Of a DNA stretch of 41,815 nucleotides, positions 21,753-30,547 are shown piece by piece (the first letter of the stretch is position 1; each line of letters begins with the position of its first letter). The DNA is taken from IMG/VR virus record IMGVR_UViG_3300023184_005978, positions 1-41,815 of that record, one strand, 5' to 3'. The position numbers were made by a program, and so were the translations under genes. The DNA comes from a virus. Under the pieces are notes generated by a model. It saw only the letters and a program-made list of their open reading frames with translations. It did not search any database and had not been told where the DNA came from.

Positions 21753-22001
21753 ATGGAAACAATCACGATTGAGATCAACGATGACGGCTCAGTTCGGGTG
21801 ACTGAAGATGCGGGCGATCAAACCACCGAGCCAATGACTCAAGAGTTTGACTCTGTTGGCCAAGCTGCTCAGGTGTTGATGGAAATGCTGCAGCCAAGCG
21901 AAGAGCAAAACGAAGCAGCGCCTGATCAAGAAGCTTCACCAGAGCGTATGTGGGATGAAGAAGCAAATCTCAGGTCAAAAGAGCAAAAAACCTACGCCTA
22001 G
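21753..22001 (+). CDS. First late-region gene; acidic phage protein of unknown function
   Basis: The 82-residue protein is very acidic (rich in Glu, Asp, Gln) with a strand-like start (METITIEINDDGSVRVTED) and a probably disordered tail. It is not recognised. It has a GGAG ribosome site and opens the late operon just after the tandem terminators. Proteins of this kind often precede small terminase genes in podovirus-like prophages. Confidence 0.65.
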   Translation: METITIEINDDGSVRVTEDAGDQTTEPMTQEFDSVGQAAQVLMEMLQPSEEQNEAAPDQEASPERMWDEEANLRSKEQKTYA

Positions 22002-22027
22002 GGACAAAAAAGGGACAAATTTCAAGG
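22001..22027 (-). repeat. GTCCC-type phased repeat (copy 2 of 2, inverted)
   Basis: Two GGGACAA motifs at 22001-22007 and 22012-22018 (11-base period) start at the last base of the preceding stop. Read on the minus strand, this block matches 141-167 at 24 of 27 positions. Why an integrase-region element recurs in front of the terminase genes is not clear. Confidence 0.5.
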
Positions 22028-22066
22028 TCTCTCAAGGAAACATGCGGGTTTCCAAGCTTTTTACGG

Positions 22067-22094
22067 CTCCTTGACTAGGAGTTTCTTATTTTTA
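22067..22094 (+). terminator. Weak terminator-like hairpin before the small 22108 gene
   Basis: CTCCT-(TGACT)-AGGAG hairpin (22067-22081) followed by a T-rich stretch with interruptions. Another six-base hairpin GGAAAC...GTTTCC lies at 22036-22053. The stems are short, so termination is uncertain. Confidence 0.35.
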
Positions 22095-22107
22095 ATGGAG
22101 AAAATCG

Positions 22108-22281
22108 ATGCAAAACTACAGCAACCCAGCCGCTCGCAATGAGAAGGCCGCCGCAGGTGTGAAGCCAGGAATGGTTTCAGTGAAATTTCCAGACAACTGC
22201 GCCACACCACAAAAATCTGGTGCCACTAAGCCCAAATCACCACCTGGCTTTGCCAGTGGCTTGATTCCTGGGAAAGTTTAA
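22108..22281 (+). CDS. Small basic phage protein of unknown function
   Basis: This 57-residue gene runs from ATG at 22108 to TAA. It has a good GGAG site at 22097-22100. The product begins MQNYSNPAARNEK and ends in a Lys/Pro/Gly-rich tail; it looks disordered. It lies just before the putative small terminase gene. Coding is supported by the ribosome site and position only. Confidence 0.55.
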   Translation: MQNYSNPAARNEKAAAGVKPGMVSVKFPDNCATPQKSGATKPKSPPGFASGLIPGKV

Positions 22282-22290
22282 GCCGCTTTC

Positions 22291-22746
22291 ATGGCTAAAC
22301 ACCACTCGGTGACTCGCTTGTCTGATCTGGCAGGCGCACCGCCCCAACTGGCGACTGTGCAAGACCTGCTTGGGGCCAACCCGTTTCACACGGGGCATGA
22401 AGACCGGAAGCGCTCATCCAAGAAAAAGGGCTCGATCAATTTGGTGCCGGTGTACGAGGCGCTCATTGACGAGGGGCTTGATCCTACCGTTGAGATGATC
22501 CGAATCCTCAAGGCCAAAGTGATGGTGACTGATCGTTCAGGGCAGCCAGTTCTTGACCAGGATGGCAGACACATGATGGTGGATGCCGTGGACAACGACA
22601 CCAAGCTCAGGGTACTGAACGAACTTTTGAGCTATACCCAGCCCAAGCTAAAGGCCGTTGAGATGAGGGTCTCTGGCCACCTGGAGCTTAGCAACGACCA
22701 GCTCGATCAGCGGTTGCAAGCTCTCATGGCAAAGGCTTTAGTGTGA
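22291..22746 (+). CDS. Probable terminase small subunit
   Basis: The 151-residue protein is assigned mainly by position directly before the large terminase, with a GTGA overlap. It has a basic N-terminal third (DRKRSSKKKG, about 32-41) that could bind DNA, a middle helix-rich part and an acidic/helical C terminus (LSNDQLDQRLQALMAKAL). Small terminases recognise the packaging site and regulate the large subunit. The sequence does not show the usual helix-turn-helix clearly. Confidence 0.55.
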   Translation: MAKHHSVTRLSDLAGAPPQLATVQDLLGANPFHTGHEDRKRSSKKKGSINLVPVYEALIDEGLDPTVEMIRILKAKVMVTDRSGQPVLDQDGRHMMVDAVDNDTKLRVLNELLSYTQPKLKAVEMRVSGHLELSNDQLDQRLQALMAKALV

Positions 22747-24185
22747 ATCTGGCAGCTTTGAATGAAGACGAGAAGCGTGAACTCTACGAGTTGATGCGTC
22801 TCAAAAATCTGAGATTCAAACGAGACCGTTTAGCCAACTACAAGCCCTACACGAAGCAAAAAGATTTTCACCACACCGGCTCATTTCGAGAGCGGTTATT
22901 TATGGCCGGTAACCAGCTTGGCAAAACCTGGGCGGGTGCATTTGAGGTTGCTATGCATGTCACTGGGCTATATCCAGACTGGTGGCAGGGCCGGCGCTAC
23001 CAGCATGCCACCCGATGGCTAGTGGGTTCGGAGTCAGCTGAATTAACCAGGAAGGGTGTACAGCGACTGCTGATTGGCCCACCCGAGATTCGAGATGAGT
23101 GGGGCACAGGTGCTATTCCGTTTGAGCTACTCAAAGACACCAGCATGCGCCCTGGGGTACCAGATGCGATCAGCTCTGCTGTTGTGAAGCACATCAATGG
23201 TGAAGATAGCGTGATCCAGTTCAACAGCTATGACCAAGGCCGAAGCAAGTGGCAAGCTGACACTGTGGACGGCGTATGGTTTGACGAAGAGCCACCGCTG
23301 ACAATTTACTCTGAGGGTTTGACTCGAACTCAAGCCACAGGTGGCATGGTGTTCGTGACCTTCACGCCTCTCTTGGGTATGTCGGATGTGGTTAAACGGT
23401 TCCTGATTGAAAAGCCAGAGAGCGCCATCACCACCACGATGACGATCGATGATGCTGAGCACTACTCAGAAGGGGAACGTAAATCGATCATCGCAAGTTA
23501 CCCAGAGCATGAAAGGGAAGCCAGGGCCAAGGGCATACCCGTCATGGGCTCTGGCCGAGTTTTCCCAGTAGCTGAGTCAGCTATCAAAGTTAGCCCCTTC
23601 CCGATTCCAGGCTACTGGCCTCGGATCGTTGGGCTGGACTTCGGATGGGGTCACCCAACAGCAGCCGTTTGGCTTGCTTGGGACAGAGACACAGACACTT
23701 TGTATGTCACAGACTGCTACAGGCAAAAGGAAGCCAGTGTGCCAATTCACGCAGCAGCCATTCGTGGCAGAGGCGAGTGGTGCCCAGTGGCATGGCCACA
23801 CGACGGGCTGCAGCATGACAAAGGCTCTGGTGACCAATTAGCCCAGCAATACAAAAATGCCGGGGTAAACATGCTGCCCCACAGAGCCACATTTGAAGAC
23901 GGCAGCAACGGCTTAGAAGCCGGCGTGAGTGAGATGCTGGCCAGGATGCAGACCATGCGCATCAGAGTGTTTTCACACCTTGATGACTGGTTTGAAGAGT
24001 TCAGGCTCTACCACCGCAAAGATGGCTTGATCGTAAAGTCTGGCGATGACCTGATGGCCGCGACTCGTTACGCAATGATGATGCGCCGCAAGGCCAAGAC
24101 ACAAGAAGAAGCCAGCAGCAGGCTTTCGCAAATGGCGATGCCAGTGGTTGAGTTTGGCTTATTTGACCCAGTAGCTGGGTACTAG
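22743..24185 (+). CDS. terL: Terminase large subunit (packaging ATPase/nuclease)
   Basis: The 480-residue protein has Walker A GNQLGKT (56-62), Walker B VDGVWFDEE (about 174-182), a coupling motif region with FVTFTPLLG (about 201-209), and the RNase H-type nuclease start VGLDFGWGH (about 296-304). It pumps DNA into the prohead and cuts it. The length is usual for the P22/T7-type large terminases. The start codon is GTG, overlapping the stop of the upstream gene. Packaging mode (cos or headful) cannot be read from the sequence. Confidence 0.95.
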   Translation: MNLAALNEDEKRELYELMRLKNLRFKRDRLANYKPYTKQKDFHHTGSFRERLFMAGNQLGKTWAGAFEVAMHVTGLYPDWWQGRRYQHATRWLVGSESAELTRKGVQRLLIGPPEIRDEWGTGAIPFELLKDTSMRPGVPDAISSAVVKHINGEDSVIQFNSYDQGRSKWQADTVDGVWFDEEPPLTIYSEGLTRTQATGGMVFVTFTPLLGMSDVVKRFLIEKPESAITTTMTIDDAEHYSEGERKSIIASYPEHEREARAKGIPVMGSGRVFPVAESAIKVSPFPIPGYWPRIVGLDFGWGHPTAAVWLAWDRDTDTLYVTDCYRQKEASVPIHAAAIRGRGEWCPVAWPHDGLQHDKGSGDQLAQQYKNAGVNMLPHRATFEDGSNGLEAGVSEMLARMQTMRIRVFSHLDDWFEEFRLYHRKDGLIVKSGDDLMAATRYAMMMRRKAKTQEEASSRLSQMAMPVVEFGLFDPVAGY

Positions 24186-24186
24186 G

Positions 24187-26430
24187 ATGAACATGGACTT
24201 TCCCAACCAACCACAAGTAGAGATCGAGATCAGTGACCCTGATATTGCAAAGCAAAGGGACGAGGATCGCTTGCAGGCATTTGGTTCGGGCTTATCTCAA
24301 CAACGCGACGAGTGGATCAGAAGCCGCTACAGCTACGGCGTAGACAAGCGCTGGCTAGAGGACGAAGACCAGTACAACGCCAAAGATAACGTCAACCGCG
24401 CGGCCAGTCAGATGATGACAAGCGTGGAGCAGGGCTACCCGGTCACTGTCAACCATGCCAAGGCGCATAGATCAACAGTGTTCATCGGCATGACTCGGCA
24501 AAAGACAAACAGTGCAGAAGCCCGCCTATCGGACATCTTGCTTCCAACCGATGACCGCAACTGGGGTATCCAGCCTACGCCTGATCCCAAGATGATGGGT
24601 ATGACGAAGAGCGAGAAGCCCGCAGTTGATCCAGTTACCGGGCAGCAAATGGTCGACCCCAAGACGGGCAAGCCCATGGCGCACAAGGACATTGCGAGAA
24701 ACATGATGGAGATGGCACGCGATAGGGCTGATGCAATGCAGCGCGCCATTGACGACCAGCTCATTGAAGCCGAGTACAACGGTGAGATCAGGAAGGTCAT
24801 GCATGACGCTGCCGTATTGGGCACAGGTGTGATCAAGGGACCAGTTGTTACCAACCGTATGCGAAAAGCCTGGCAACCCATGACAGATGGCTACGGCGAG
24901 ACTGTCCATCAGGTCGCTTTGGTTCAAGAGATTGATCCAGCAAGTTTCAGGGTCGACCCACGAAACTGTTGGCCAGACCCAGCCGCTGGAGAAGACATCC
25001 ATGATGGCAAAGGCATTTACGAGCGGACTCAGATGACGGCCAAGCAAGTGAGGGACCTCGCAAAGCAGCCTGGCTACATGAAAGAGCAACTAAGGAAAGT
25101 GCTGGAAGAGGGGCCGCAAAGAAGCGCCACTCTCCAGGAGTTGCGCGATGAGACCGAGCGCGACCAGACTAAAGCGACCTACGACGTTTGGGAGTACTGG
25201 GGCGAAATCGACAAAGAGGATTTATTGGCCTCGGGTGTGGAAGGTATTGACACTGAAGACGATGAACTTAAGACCATCAGTGCATGTGTGGTGGTGATTA
25301 ACTCCACAGTAGTTAAAGCGTTCTTGAACCCGATAGAGAATGGCGATATTCCTTATGACTTCTTTGTTTGGGAGAAGGTTTCGGGCAGTTGCTGGGGTTA
25401 CGGCATCCCATACCTGATGCGTGCTCAACAAAAAGTTTTAAACGCTGCGTGGCGTCAGATGATGGACAACGCTGGAGTATCGAGCGGCCCGCAGATCGTA
25501 ATCAAGGCCGGCACCATTCAGCCGGCAGACAAGCAGTGGCAACTCAGTAGTCGCAAGATTTGGTACGCGAGCGATGACGTGGACGACGTGCGTAAAGCGT
25601 TTACGACGTTCGAGTTCAACTCGCACCAGGCAGAGCTCTCAGCCATTATCAAGATGGCCGCAGAACTTGCTGACCAGGAAACTGGTGTGCCCATGTTGAT
25701 GCAAGGAGAGAAGGGCAGTGCACCAGATACTGTGGGCGGCATGCAGCTCTTGATGAATAACAGCAATGTTGTACTTCGCCGCTTGGTCAAGCAGTTCGAT
25801 GACATGGTCACCAAGCCCCACATCAAGCGCTACTACGACTACAACATGATGTACAACGACGACGAGGAAATCAAAGGCGACTTCTCCATCGATGCCAGGG
25901 GCTCTAGTGCGCTTTTGGTTCGGGACATTCAGAACCAGTCATTCCTCAACTTATTGGCCGCTGGTGCCAATCCAATTTATGGTGTGTATTTGGACACCAA
26001 AAAGTTGTTTGAGAAAGCGTTACAAGCTCAGCACATCGACCCGGCTGAGGTGTTTAAGTCAGACGAAGAGATCGAGCAGATCAAAGAGCAGCAAAAGCAA
26101 GTAGCGCAGCAAGGGCAGCAGCAAGACCCAAGGCTTATGGCGGCGCAGATCAGGGCTCAGTCCACGATGGAGCAAGCCAAGGTGCAGAACCAAAGCGACA
26201 TGATGGAGCTTCAAACTCGCCAACAGATCGCGCAGCAACAAGCGCAGATGCGCATGGCAGAGCTGCAAATGACCCGCGAGATCGAGATGCTCAAGCTCTC
26301 CAACACTCAGAACATGACTCTGGAACAAATCAAAGCCAAGCTGGCTGACACGGCCATCAAAGAGCGCGGTAAGAAGGAACTCTTCGCCGCAGAGCAACGA
26401 CTCAAGTTGGTCGCAGGATCAGGAATATAA
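24187..26430 (+). CDS. Portal protein, large P22-type
   Basis: The 747-residue protein follows terL by one base and matches large podovirus portals in size and N-terminal layout (WLEDEDQYNAKDN and IGMTRQKTNSAE regions). The last about 130 residues are a Gln/Met/Glu-rich long helix, for example AQQQAQMRMAELQMTREIEM, which is the kind of barrel helix that extends into the capsid in P22. The portal forms the ring through which DNA passes. A second ATG two codons later is possible. I rate the portal call high from order, size and composition. Confidence 0.9.
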   Translation: MNMDFPNQPQVEIEISDPDIAKQRDEDRLQAFGSGLSQQRDEWIRSRYSYGVDKRWLEDEDQYNAKDNVNRAASQMMTSVEQGYPVTVNHAKAHRSTVFIGMTRQKTNSAEARLSDILLPTDDRNWGIQPTPDPKMMGMTKSEKPAVDPVTGQQMVDPKTGKPMAHKDIARNMMEMARDRADAMQRAIDDQLIEAEYNGEIRKVMHDAAVLGTGVIKGPVVTNRMRKAWQPMTDGYGETVHQVALVQEIDPASFRVDPRNCWPDPAAGEDIHDGKGIYERTQMTAKQVRDLAKQPGYMKEQLRKVLEEGPQRSATLQELRDETERDQTKATYDVWEYWGEIDKEDLLASGVEGIDTEDDELKTISACVVVINSTVVKAFLNPIENGDIPYDFFVWEKVSGSCWGYGIPYLMRAQQKVLNAAWRQMMDNAGVSSGPQIVIKAGTIQPADKQWQLSSRKIWYASDDVDDVRKAFTTFEFNSHQAELSAIIKMAAELADQETGVPMLMQGEKGSAPDTVGGMQLLMNNSNVVLRRLVKQFDDMVTKPHIKRYYDYNMMYNDDEEIKGDFSIDARGSSALLVRDIQNQSFLNLLAAGANPIYGVYLDTKKLFEKALQAQHIDPAEVFKSDEEIEQIKEQQKQVAQQGQQQDPRLMAAQIRAQSTMEQAKVQNQSDMMELQTRQQIAQQQAQMRMAELQMTREIEMLKLSNTQNMTLEQIKAKLADTAIKERGKKELFAAEQRLKLVAGSGI

Positions 26431-26439
26431 GGAAGCATC

Positions 26440-27297
26440 ATGGCCGTAACTGACCAACAAGTTAAGGATTACCTAATAGCCAATCCAGGGCTGAGCGACT
26501 ATGCCATTGCCCAAAAGATGGATGAATTTAAAGTAACGCCTGCTCAAATGGCACAGGCCACGGGCACTAAGCTTGATGACATTCAAGGCCGCTACAACAC
26601 AGCCAAAGACATTGGTGGCTACTTCTCAGCCAATCAAGGATTGGATGACACCGTATACGCTCGGAAAATCAACGACTCAAAATGGACTGCAGCTGATGTT
26701 TCGCGTGTCACGGGAACGGCTTTACCCGATGTGACGGCTCGCCTCGGTACCGCAACAAAATTTAATACGCTGACTGATTCAAATGCAGCATTAACGACTG
26801 GTCTAGAAAATGCGAACACCGCCTTAACGGGATTGCAAACCCAAACCAAAGGCTACCAAGACCAGATAGGTTTACTCAACACGCAGTATGGCGCTTTAAA
26901 CACGAGCTATCTAGATTTGCAAAAGCAACTGGCGGCGCTTAAAGCTAAGAGCGTATCTACTTCTACTTCGCCCAGTCTTACCTCGGGCTCTGGTGTAGTC
27001 TCAACTGGGGTAACAAATACAAGCGGCCTAGGCTCTACTCCGGGAGCTTCTTCTACTGGTGCAGTTTATGGGCCAGACGGCACAGCCTACCCAGGACCAG
27101 CTGCTGCCATTGCGGCAGGGGTCTACAACTACACGATGTTCCCACCCACTACGACAGGGCAGCCAAATGGTTTGGTAACGAATTCCATGGATACAACAAC
27201 AGCCGCAAAACTCTCTGGTGTGACAGGTAACTACTACGGCGGCATTAACCAAAACCCAGATAACCCCTGGGTTAATCTATATCCAACGAAAGCATAA
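26440..27297 (+). CDS. Phage structural or internal protein with coiled coil
   Basis: The 285-residue protein has two copies of a helical repeat (ANPGLSDYAIAQKMDEFKVT; and a version at about 66-85, each followed by a TGT...DV/DI-x-x-RY/RL motif). A probable coiled coil (about 108-170) and a Gly/Ser/Thr-rich C terminus follow. Similar proteins lie after portals in Burkholderiales podovirus-like phages. It may be an internal or ejection protein; this is inference from place and shape. Confidence 0.65.
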   Translation: MAVTDQQVKDYLIANPGLSDYAIAQKMDEFKVTPAQMAQATGTKLDDIQGRYNTAKDIGGYFSANQGLDDTVYARKINDSKWTAADVSRVTGTALPDVTARLGTATKFNTLTDSNAALTTGLENANTALTGLQTQTKGYQDQIGLLNTQYGALNTSYLDLQKQLAALKAKSVSTSTSPSLTSGSGVVSTGVTNTSGLGSTPGASSTGAVYGPDGTAYPGPAAAIAAGVYNYTMFPPTTTGQPNGLVTNSMDTTTAAKLSGVTGNYYGGINQNPDNPWVNLYPTKA

Positions 27298-27299
27298 CC

Positions 27300-27659
27300 A
27301 TGGCTACAGTAAACGCAACCACTGACAGAAACAGCTTAAACGGCGCGGTCTTAGTGACATGGACTCTTGCCGATGCTGATACCGGAACAGCCTTTCCTGT
27401 TCCTTATGCTGCCGATCTGACTGTACAAGTCTCAGGCACTTTTGGAAGTGCGACGGCGGTGCTCCAAGGTTCGAACGACGGAACCAACTGGTCAACGCTG
27501 AATGCTTGGATTGGCACAAACACTTCATTCACGGCAGCAGGTATTCGCAAAGTAACGGAAAACCCCGGTTACATTCGCGCCGTCTCTAGCGGCGGCACAA
27601 GCACATCGATAAGCGTTGTGGTTGCTGTTAAAGCGATGTTTGATAAGAAAGCTTACTGA
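27300..27659 (+). CDS. Beta-rich structural protein, possible head decoration
   Basis: The 119-residue protein is Thr/Ser/Gly/Ala-rich with a strand pattern (VLVTWTLADAD; LTVQVSGTFG; ATAVLQGSNDGTNWSTL) typical of immunoglobulin or carbohydrate-binding-like folds. SNDGTNWSTL is common in such domains. It overlaps the next gene as TGATG. A decoration or head-fibre role is likely from order, but I have no direct proof. Confidence 0.6.
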   Translation: MATVNATTDRNSLNGAVLVTWTLADADTGTAFPVPYAADLTVQVSGTFGSATAVLQGSNDGTNWSTLNAWIGTNTSFTAAGIRKVTENPGYIRAVSSGGTSTSISVVVAVKAMFDKKAY

Positions 27660-28033
27660 TGAGAAAGGCTGGCCAATACGTAGCCCTATTATTCCTGGCA
27701 CGGGACATGGCTCACCGTGCACATTTGAAGTCCACGGGTCCTGGTAGCTTTGCGGCGCACATATCACTAGGAAACTTTTATGAAGGAATTGTTGAGCGAG
27801 CTGACGCATTTGCTGAAGCCTACCAAGGTCGCTACAACGAACTTCTTGAAATACCACTTTTGGAGAATGAATATGCTGGAGAAATTGCAGATGTACTTGA
27901 GCAGCAGATGGCTTGGATTGAAGATAACCGTGAAGAAATATGTAAGCGCAATGAAACAGCGCTTCACAACTTGATTGATGAGGCCGTCGCCCTCTATCAG
28001 TCAACTCTGTATAAGTTGAGATTTTTGGAATGA
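27659..28033 (+). CDS. Ferritin-like DUF5856-type phage protein
   Basis: The 124-residue all-helical protein resembles the Dps/ferritin-like DUF5856 family seen in phages. It has DMAHRAHLKSTG (16-27), HISLGNFYEGIVERADAFAE (35-54, with His, Glu and Asp spaced as in diiron sites), and a further helix with conserved Tyr and acidic residues. The diiron function is not proven by the sequence. It is followed by an intrinsic terminator at 28075. It is unusual as a gene within the head-assembly block. Confidence 0.6.
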   Translation: MRKAGQYVALLFLARDMAHRAHLKSTGPGSFAAHISLGNFYEGIVERADAFAEAYQGRYNELLEIPLLENEYAGEIADVLEQQMAWIEDNREEICKRNETALHNLIDEAVALYQSTLYKLRFLE

Positions 28034-28074
28034 CGATTGACAAATGAATTTAGTCTTATCAAAATACGACTCAC

Positions 28075-28095
28075 GGGCACTTGTGCCCTTTTTTT
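28075..28095 (+). terminator. Terminator directly joined to a start codon
   Basis: GGGCA-(CTTG)-TGCCC at 28075-28088 followed by seven T (28089-28095). The next base begins the ATG at 28096. Confidence 0.75.
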
Positions 28096-28296
28096 ATGAT
28101 TGATTTTGGCTCGCCTGCTTGGCACCAAATTAAGAAGTGGACTCAAGAGGAGCTGGAAAAAGCGCGTTTAAAGAACGACGCTTTTTTAGACCAGATTCAA
28201 ACTGCTGCTCTTCGCGGCGAAATCCGATTACTTAAAAGAATTCTCGACTTGCCTAACCAGGCAACTCGGGGTGTAGCCGCTGAACCGGAGGATTAA
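28096..28296 (+). CDS. Small helical phage protein without ribosome site
   Basis: The 66-residue protein (MIDFGSPAWHQIKKW...) resembles small helical phage proteins with the pattern LEKARLKND...TAALRGEIR-x-LKRILDLP, so coding is likely. Its ATG immediately follows the T-run of a terminator. No Shine-Dalgarno is present, so expression must use read-through, coupling or a structural signal. The upstream TTG is inside the hairpin and unlikely. It is followed by another terminator at 28319. Confidence 0.6.
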   Translation: MIDFGSPAWHQIKKWTQEELEKARLKNDAFLDQIQTAALRGEIRLLKRILDLPNQATRGVAAEPED

Positions 28297-28318
28297 TCCC
28301 GTTCAGCTTTGTTAGTCA

Positions 28319-28342
28319 AACCGCCTTTAAGGCGGTTTTTTT
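28319..28342 (+). terminator. Terminator before the scaffold gene
   Basis: AACCGCC-TTT-type hairpin: CCGCC (28321-28325) and GGCGG (28331-28335) with AA/TT extension, followed by seven T (28336-28342). A strong intrinsic terminator by eye. Confidence 0.8.
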
Positions 28343-28357
28343 ATGGGCGTTTGAAAA

Positions 28358-29227
28358 GTGGAAGAAAACCAAGAAAACATGCAAGAGCTTTGGAACGAGG
28401 AAGCAGCGATTCTCCAAGCCGGTGATGAGTCACCCGCAAAAGAGGAGGTCGTTGTCGCGGAGCAAGCTTCGCTAACCCCCGAACCAGAACCCGAGATTGT
28501 TGAACCGGAAGACCCTCTTGCTGGGCTGTCAGACACCGTCAGAGCAAAGCTTGCTCAGATTGACGAGCTGGCACAAGCAAACGCTCAATTGCTGCATCAC
28601 GTCAAAACGACAGAGGGTCGAGTCGCGGCGATGCAACGAGACGCTGAATTGGCCCGCCGGCAAGTCGCCGATGCGCCATCGCAAAAGCAGATCGTTACAG
28701 CAACGGCCAACCCTGAGAAATGGGATCAGCTCAAGGAAGATTTTCCTGAGTGGGCAGGGGCCATGGAAGAGTACGTCACCGCCAAGATGGCTGGAGTCAC
28801 GCAGCAGCAAAACCTAACGCCTGAACAGGTGGCTGGGTATGTGCAGCAGCAAGTCTCTGAAACCAGACAGGAGATGACGCGAGAGTTAGAGAAAGCCCGC
28901 ATTGAAGGTAAGCACGAGGACTGGGAAACGACGGTTAATACGCCTGAGTTTGTCAACTGGTTCTCTGTGCAAACGCCCGAGACCCGCGCTTTAGCTGGCT
29001 CAGCTTCGGCCAAGGATGCAATTCGCATGTTGGACATGTTTCAAAGCGCAAAAGCAAAGCCTGCATCAGAAATCAAGCAAGAACGCGGAGCACGTCTAGC
29101 TGCTGCCGCGGTAACTCGACCGGGACAAGTGGCACCGCCCAAAACACTGGACGACCTCTCGCCGGAAGAACTCTGGAACTACGAAGCCACAAAGCGCGAA
29201 AAAACAAAAGCGCAGCGTGGTTATTGA
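28358..29227 (+). CDS. Scaffolding protein
   Basis: The 289-residue protein precedes the capsid gene by 27 bases, where scaffold genes lie. It is acidic at the N terminus (AEEEVVV-like; EPEPEIVEPED), has coiled-coil helices (about 65-105), a Gln-rich middle and a basic end (TKREKTKAQRG), which is typical of scaffolds. GTG at 28358 has no clear Shine-Dalgarno and comes 16 bases after a terminator; ATG at 28379 is an alternative start. Scaffold is inferred from order and composition. Confidence 0.7.
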   Translation: MEENQENMQELWNEEAAILQAGDESPAKEEVVVAEQASLTPEPEPEIVEPEDPLAGLSDTVRAKLAQIDELAQANAQLLHHVKTTEGRVAAMQRDAELARRQVADAPSQKQIVTATANPEKWDQLKEDFPEWAGAMEEYVTAKMAGVTQQQNLTPEQVAGYVQQQVSETRQEMTRELEKARIEGKHEDWETTVNTPEFVNWFSVQTPETRALAGSASAKDAIRMLDMFQSAKAKPASEIKQERGARLAAAAVTRPGQVAPPKTLDDLSPEELWNYEATKREKTKAQRGY

Positions 29228-29254
29228 AATCTCAATATTTAAGGAACTACTAAC

Positions 29255-30316
29255 ATGTCCATTCAAAACTATGGCACCAGTGCATCGCGAAATCTAATTC
29301 GTGCAGCACAGGGCATGCTTGAGCACGCCCAACCTATCACCGTCCTCGGTGACTTTGGTACACAACGCGAAATGCCGCAAAACTCGACCGACACTCTGGT
29401 GTTCCGTCGCACTTTGCCTTTTGGCGCTTCCACATCTGGCACAACGATTGAGAACACCTCTCGATATGTTGGTACGCCCGATATCACAGCGAGTAACTTT
29501 GTTTTGGCCGAGGGCGTAACGCCCAACTCCAATACGATCTCGTTTCAAGACGTTTCTGTTCAGTTACAACAATACGGCGTGCTTTTCAAGTACTCCAGCA
29601 AGGTTGAGCAACTGTACGAAGACGACATTCCCGGCGAAATGGTCAAGCTCACGGGCGAGACCCTTGCTGAGGTGATGGAGATGGTTCGCTACGGCGTCTT
29701 GAAGGCTGGCTCTACGGTGATCTACGCTAACGGCTCTAGCCGAGCAGCAGTGAACACGCCTGTCAGCTTAAACGCTTTGCGTAAATCGGCTCGTACCCTT
29801 GAGTCCAACCGAGCTCGCCGCGTGACCTCACGCTTGGCGCCTGGTGTGAACTTTGGTACACGCGCTGTGCAGCCTTCATACATTGTGTTTGTTCACACAG
29901 ATGCCGTGTCTGACATTCGCAACTTACCTGGCTTCACACGCGTTGAAGAGTACGGCTCATTTAAGCCTATCCATGACCGCGAAGTTGGCGCATGCGAAGA
30001 CTTCCGCTTCATCTCCTCACCGCTGCTCAAATCATTTGCAGCGGCCGGTGCAAGCGTTGGCTCAAGCGGCATGTTGTCAGTTGGCGGCACAAGCGTTGAC
30101 GTATACCCATTCATCATCATTGGTGAAGACGCATGGGGCCAAGTTGCGCTTAAAGGCATGTCAGCGATTAAGCCTGTTGTGCTCAAAGCCAGCCAGACTA
30201 ATCACGCTAACCCCTTGGGTCAGTTCGGTTATGTCGGCGCATCCACTTGGTTTGCCACTGTCCGCTTGAACGATGCCTTTATGGCTCGTATCGAAGCCGG
30301 CGTAACTGCTCTTTAA
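29255..30316 (+). CDS. Major capsid protein, N4-gp56 type
   Basis: The 353-residue protein matches the N4-gp56 family of major capsid proteins. The short N-terminal arm is followed by VLGDFGTQREMPQNSTDTLV, FRRTLPFG, then the conserved LTGETLAEVMEMVRYGVL and a late domain with YIVFVHTDAVSDIRNLPGF. These are HK97-fold capsid proteins, assembling the icosahedral shell on the scaffold. A good AAGGA site precedes the ATG. The gene is the most strongly conserved-looking of the structural block. Confidence 0.9.
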   Translation: MSIQNYGTSASRNLIRAAQGMLEHAQPITVLGDFGTQREMPQNSTDTLVFRRTLPFGASTSGTTIENTSRYVGTPDITASNFVLAEGVTPNSNTISFQDVSVQLQQYGVLFKYSSKVEQLYEDDIPGEMVKLTGETLAEVMEMVRYGVLKAGSTVIYANGSSRAAVNTPVSLNALRKSARTLESNRARRVTSRLAPGVNFGTRAVQPSYIVFVHTDAVSDIRNLPGFTRVEEYGSFKPIHDREVGACEDFRFISSPLLKSFAAAGASVGSSGMLSVGGTSVDVYPFIIIGEDAWGQVALKGMSAIKPVVLKASQTNHANPLGQFGYVGASTWFATVRLNDAFMARIEAGVTAL

Positions 30317-30326
30317 GGAGTTAAGC

Positions 30327-30536
30327 ATGGCTGAATCAATCAACCAACGAATGGTAGCTGTGCCTGACCTTCTCACCAGTGATGAGATTAGGCAACTATT
30401 CAATTCGGTCTTAACCGACCTTGCCGCGCTTCGCACAGCGCTAAACGCTCACACCCATGGCGGCATTACAACTGGCTCCGGTACATCCGGCGCAGCTAAT
30501 GCTTCAACCATGGGCACGCTCAACACTGTTCAATAA
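30327..30536 (+). CDS. Small structural protein of unknown function
   Basis: A 69-residue protein with a helical N-terminal half (LLTSDEIRQLFNSVLTDLAAL) and a Gly/Ser/Thr-rich C terminus (HTHGGITTGSGTSG). The His-Gly turn and glycine stretch resemble tail- or head-fibre ends. It follows the capsid gene by ten bases with an AAGGAG site. Not recognised. Confidence 0.6.
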   Translation: MAESINQRMVAVPDLLTSDEIRQLFNSVLTDLAALRTALNAHTHGGITTGSGTSGAANASTMGTLNTVQ

Positions 30537-30547
30537 GGAAAATCAAA

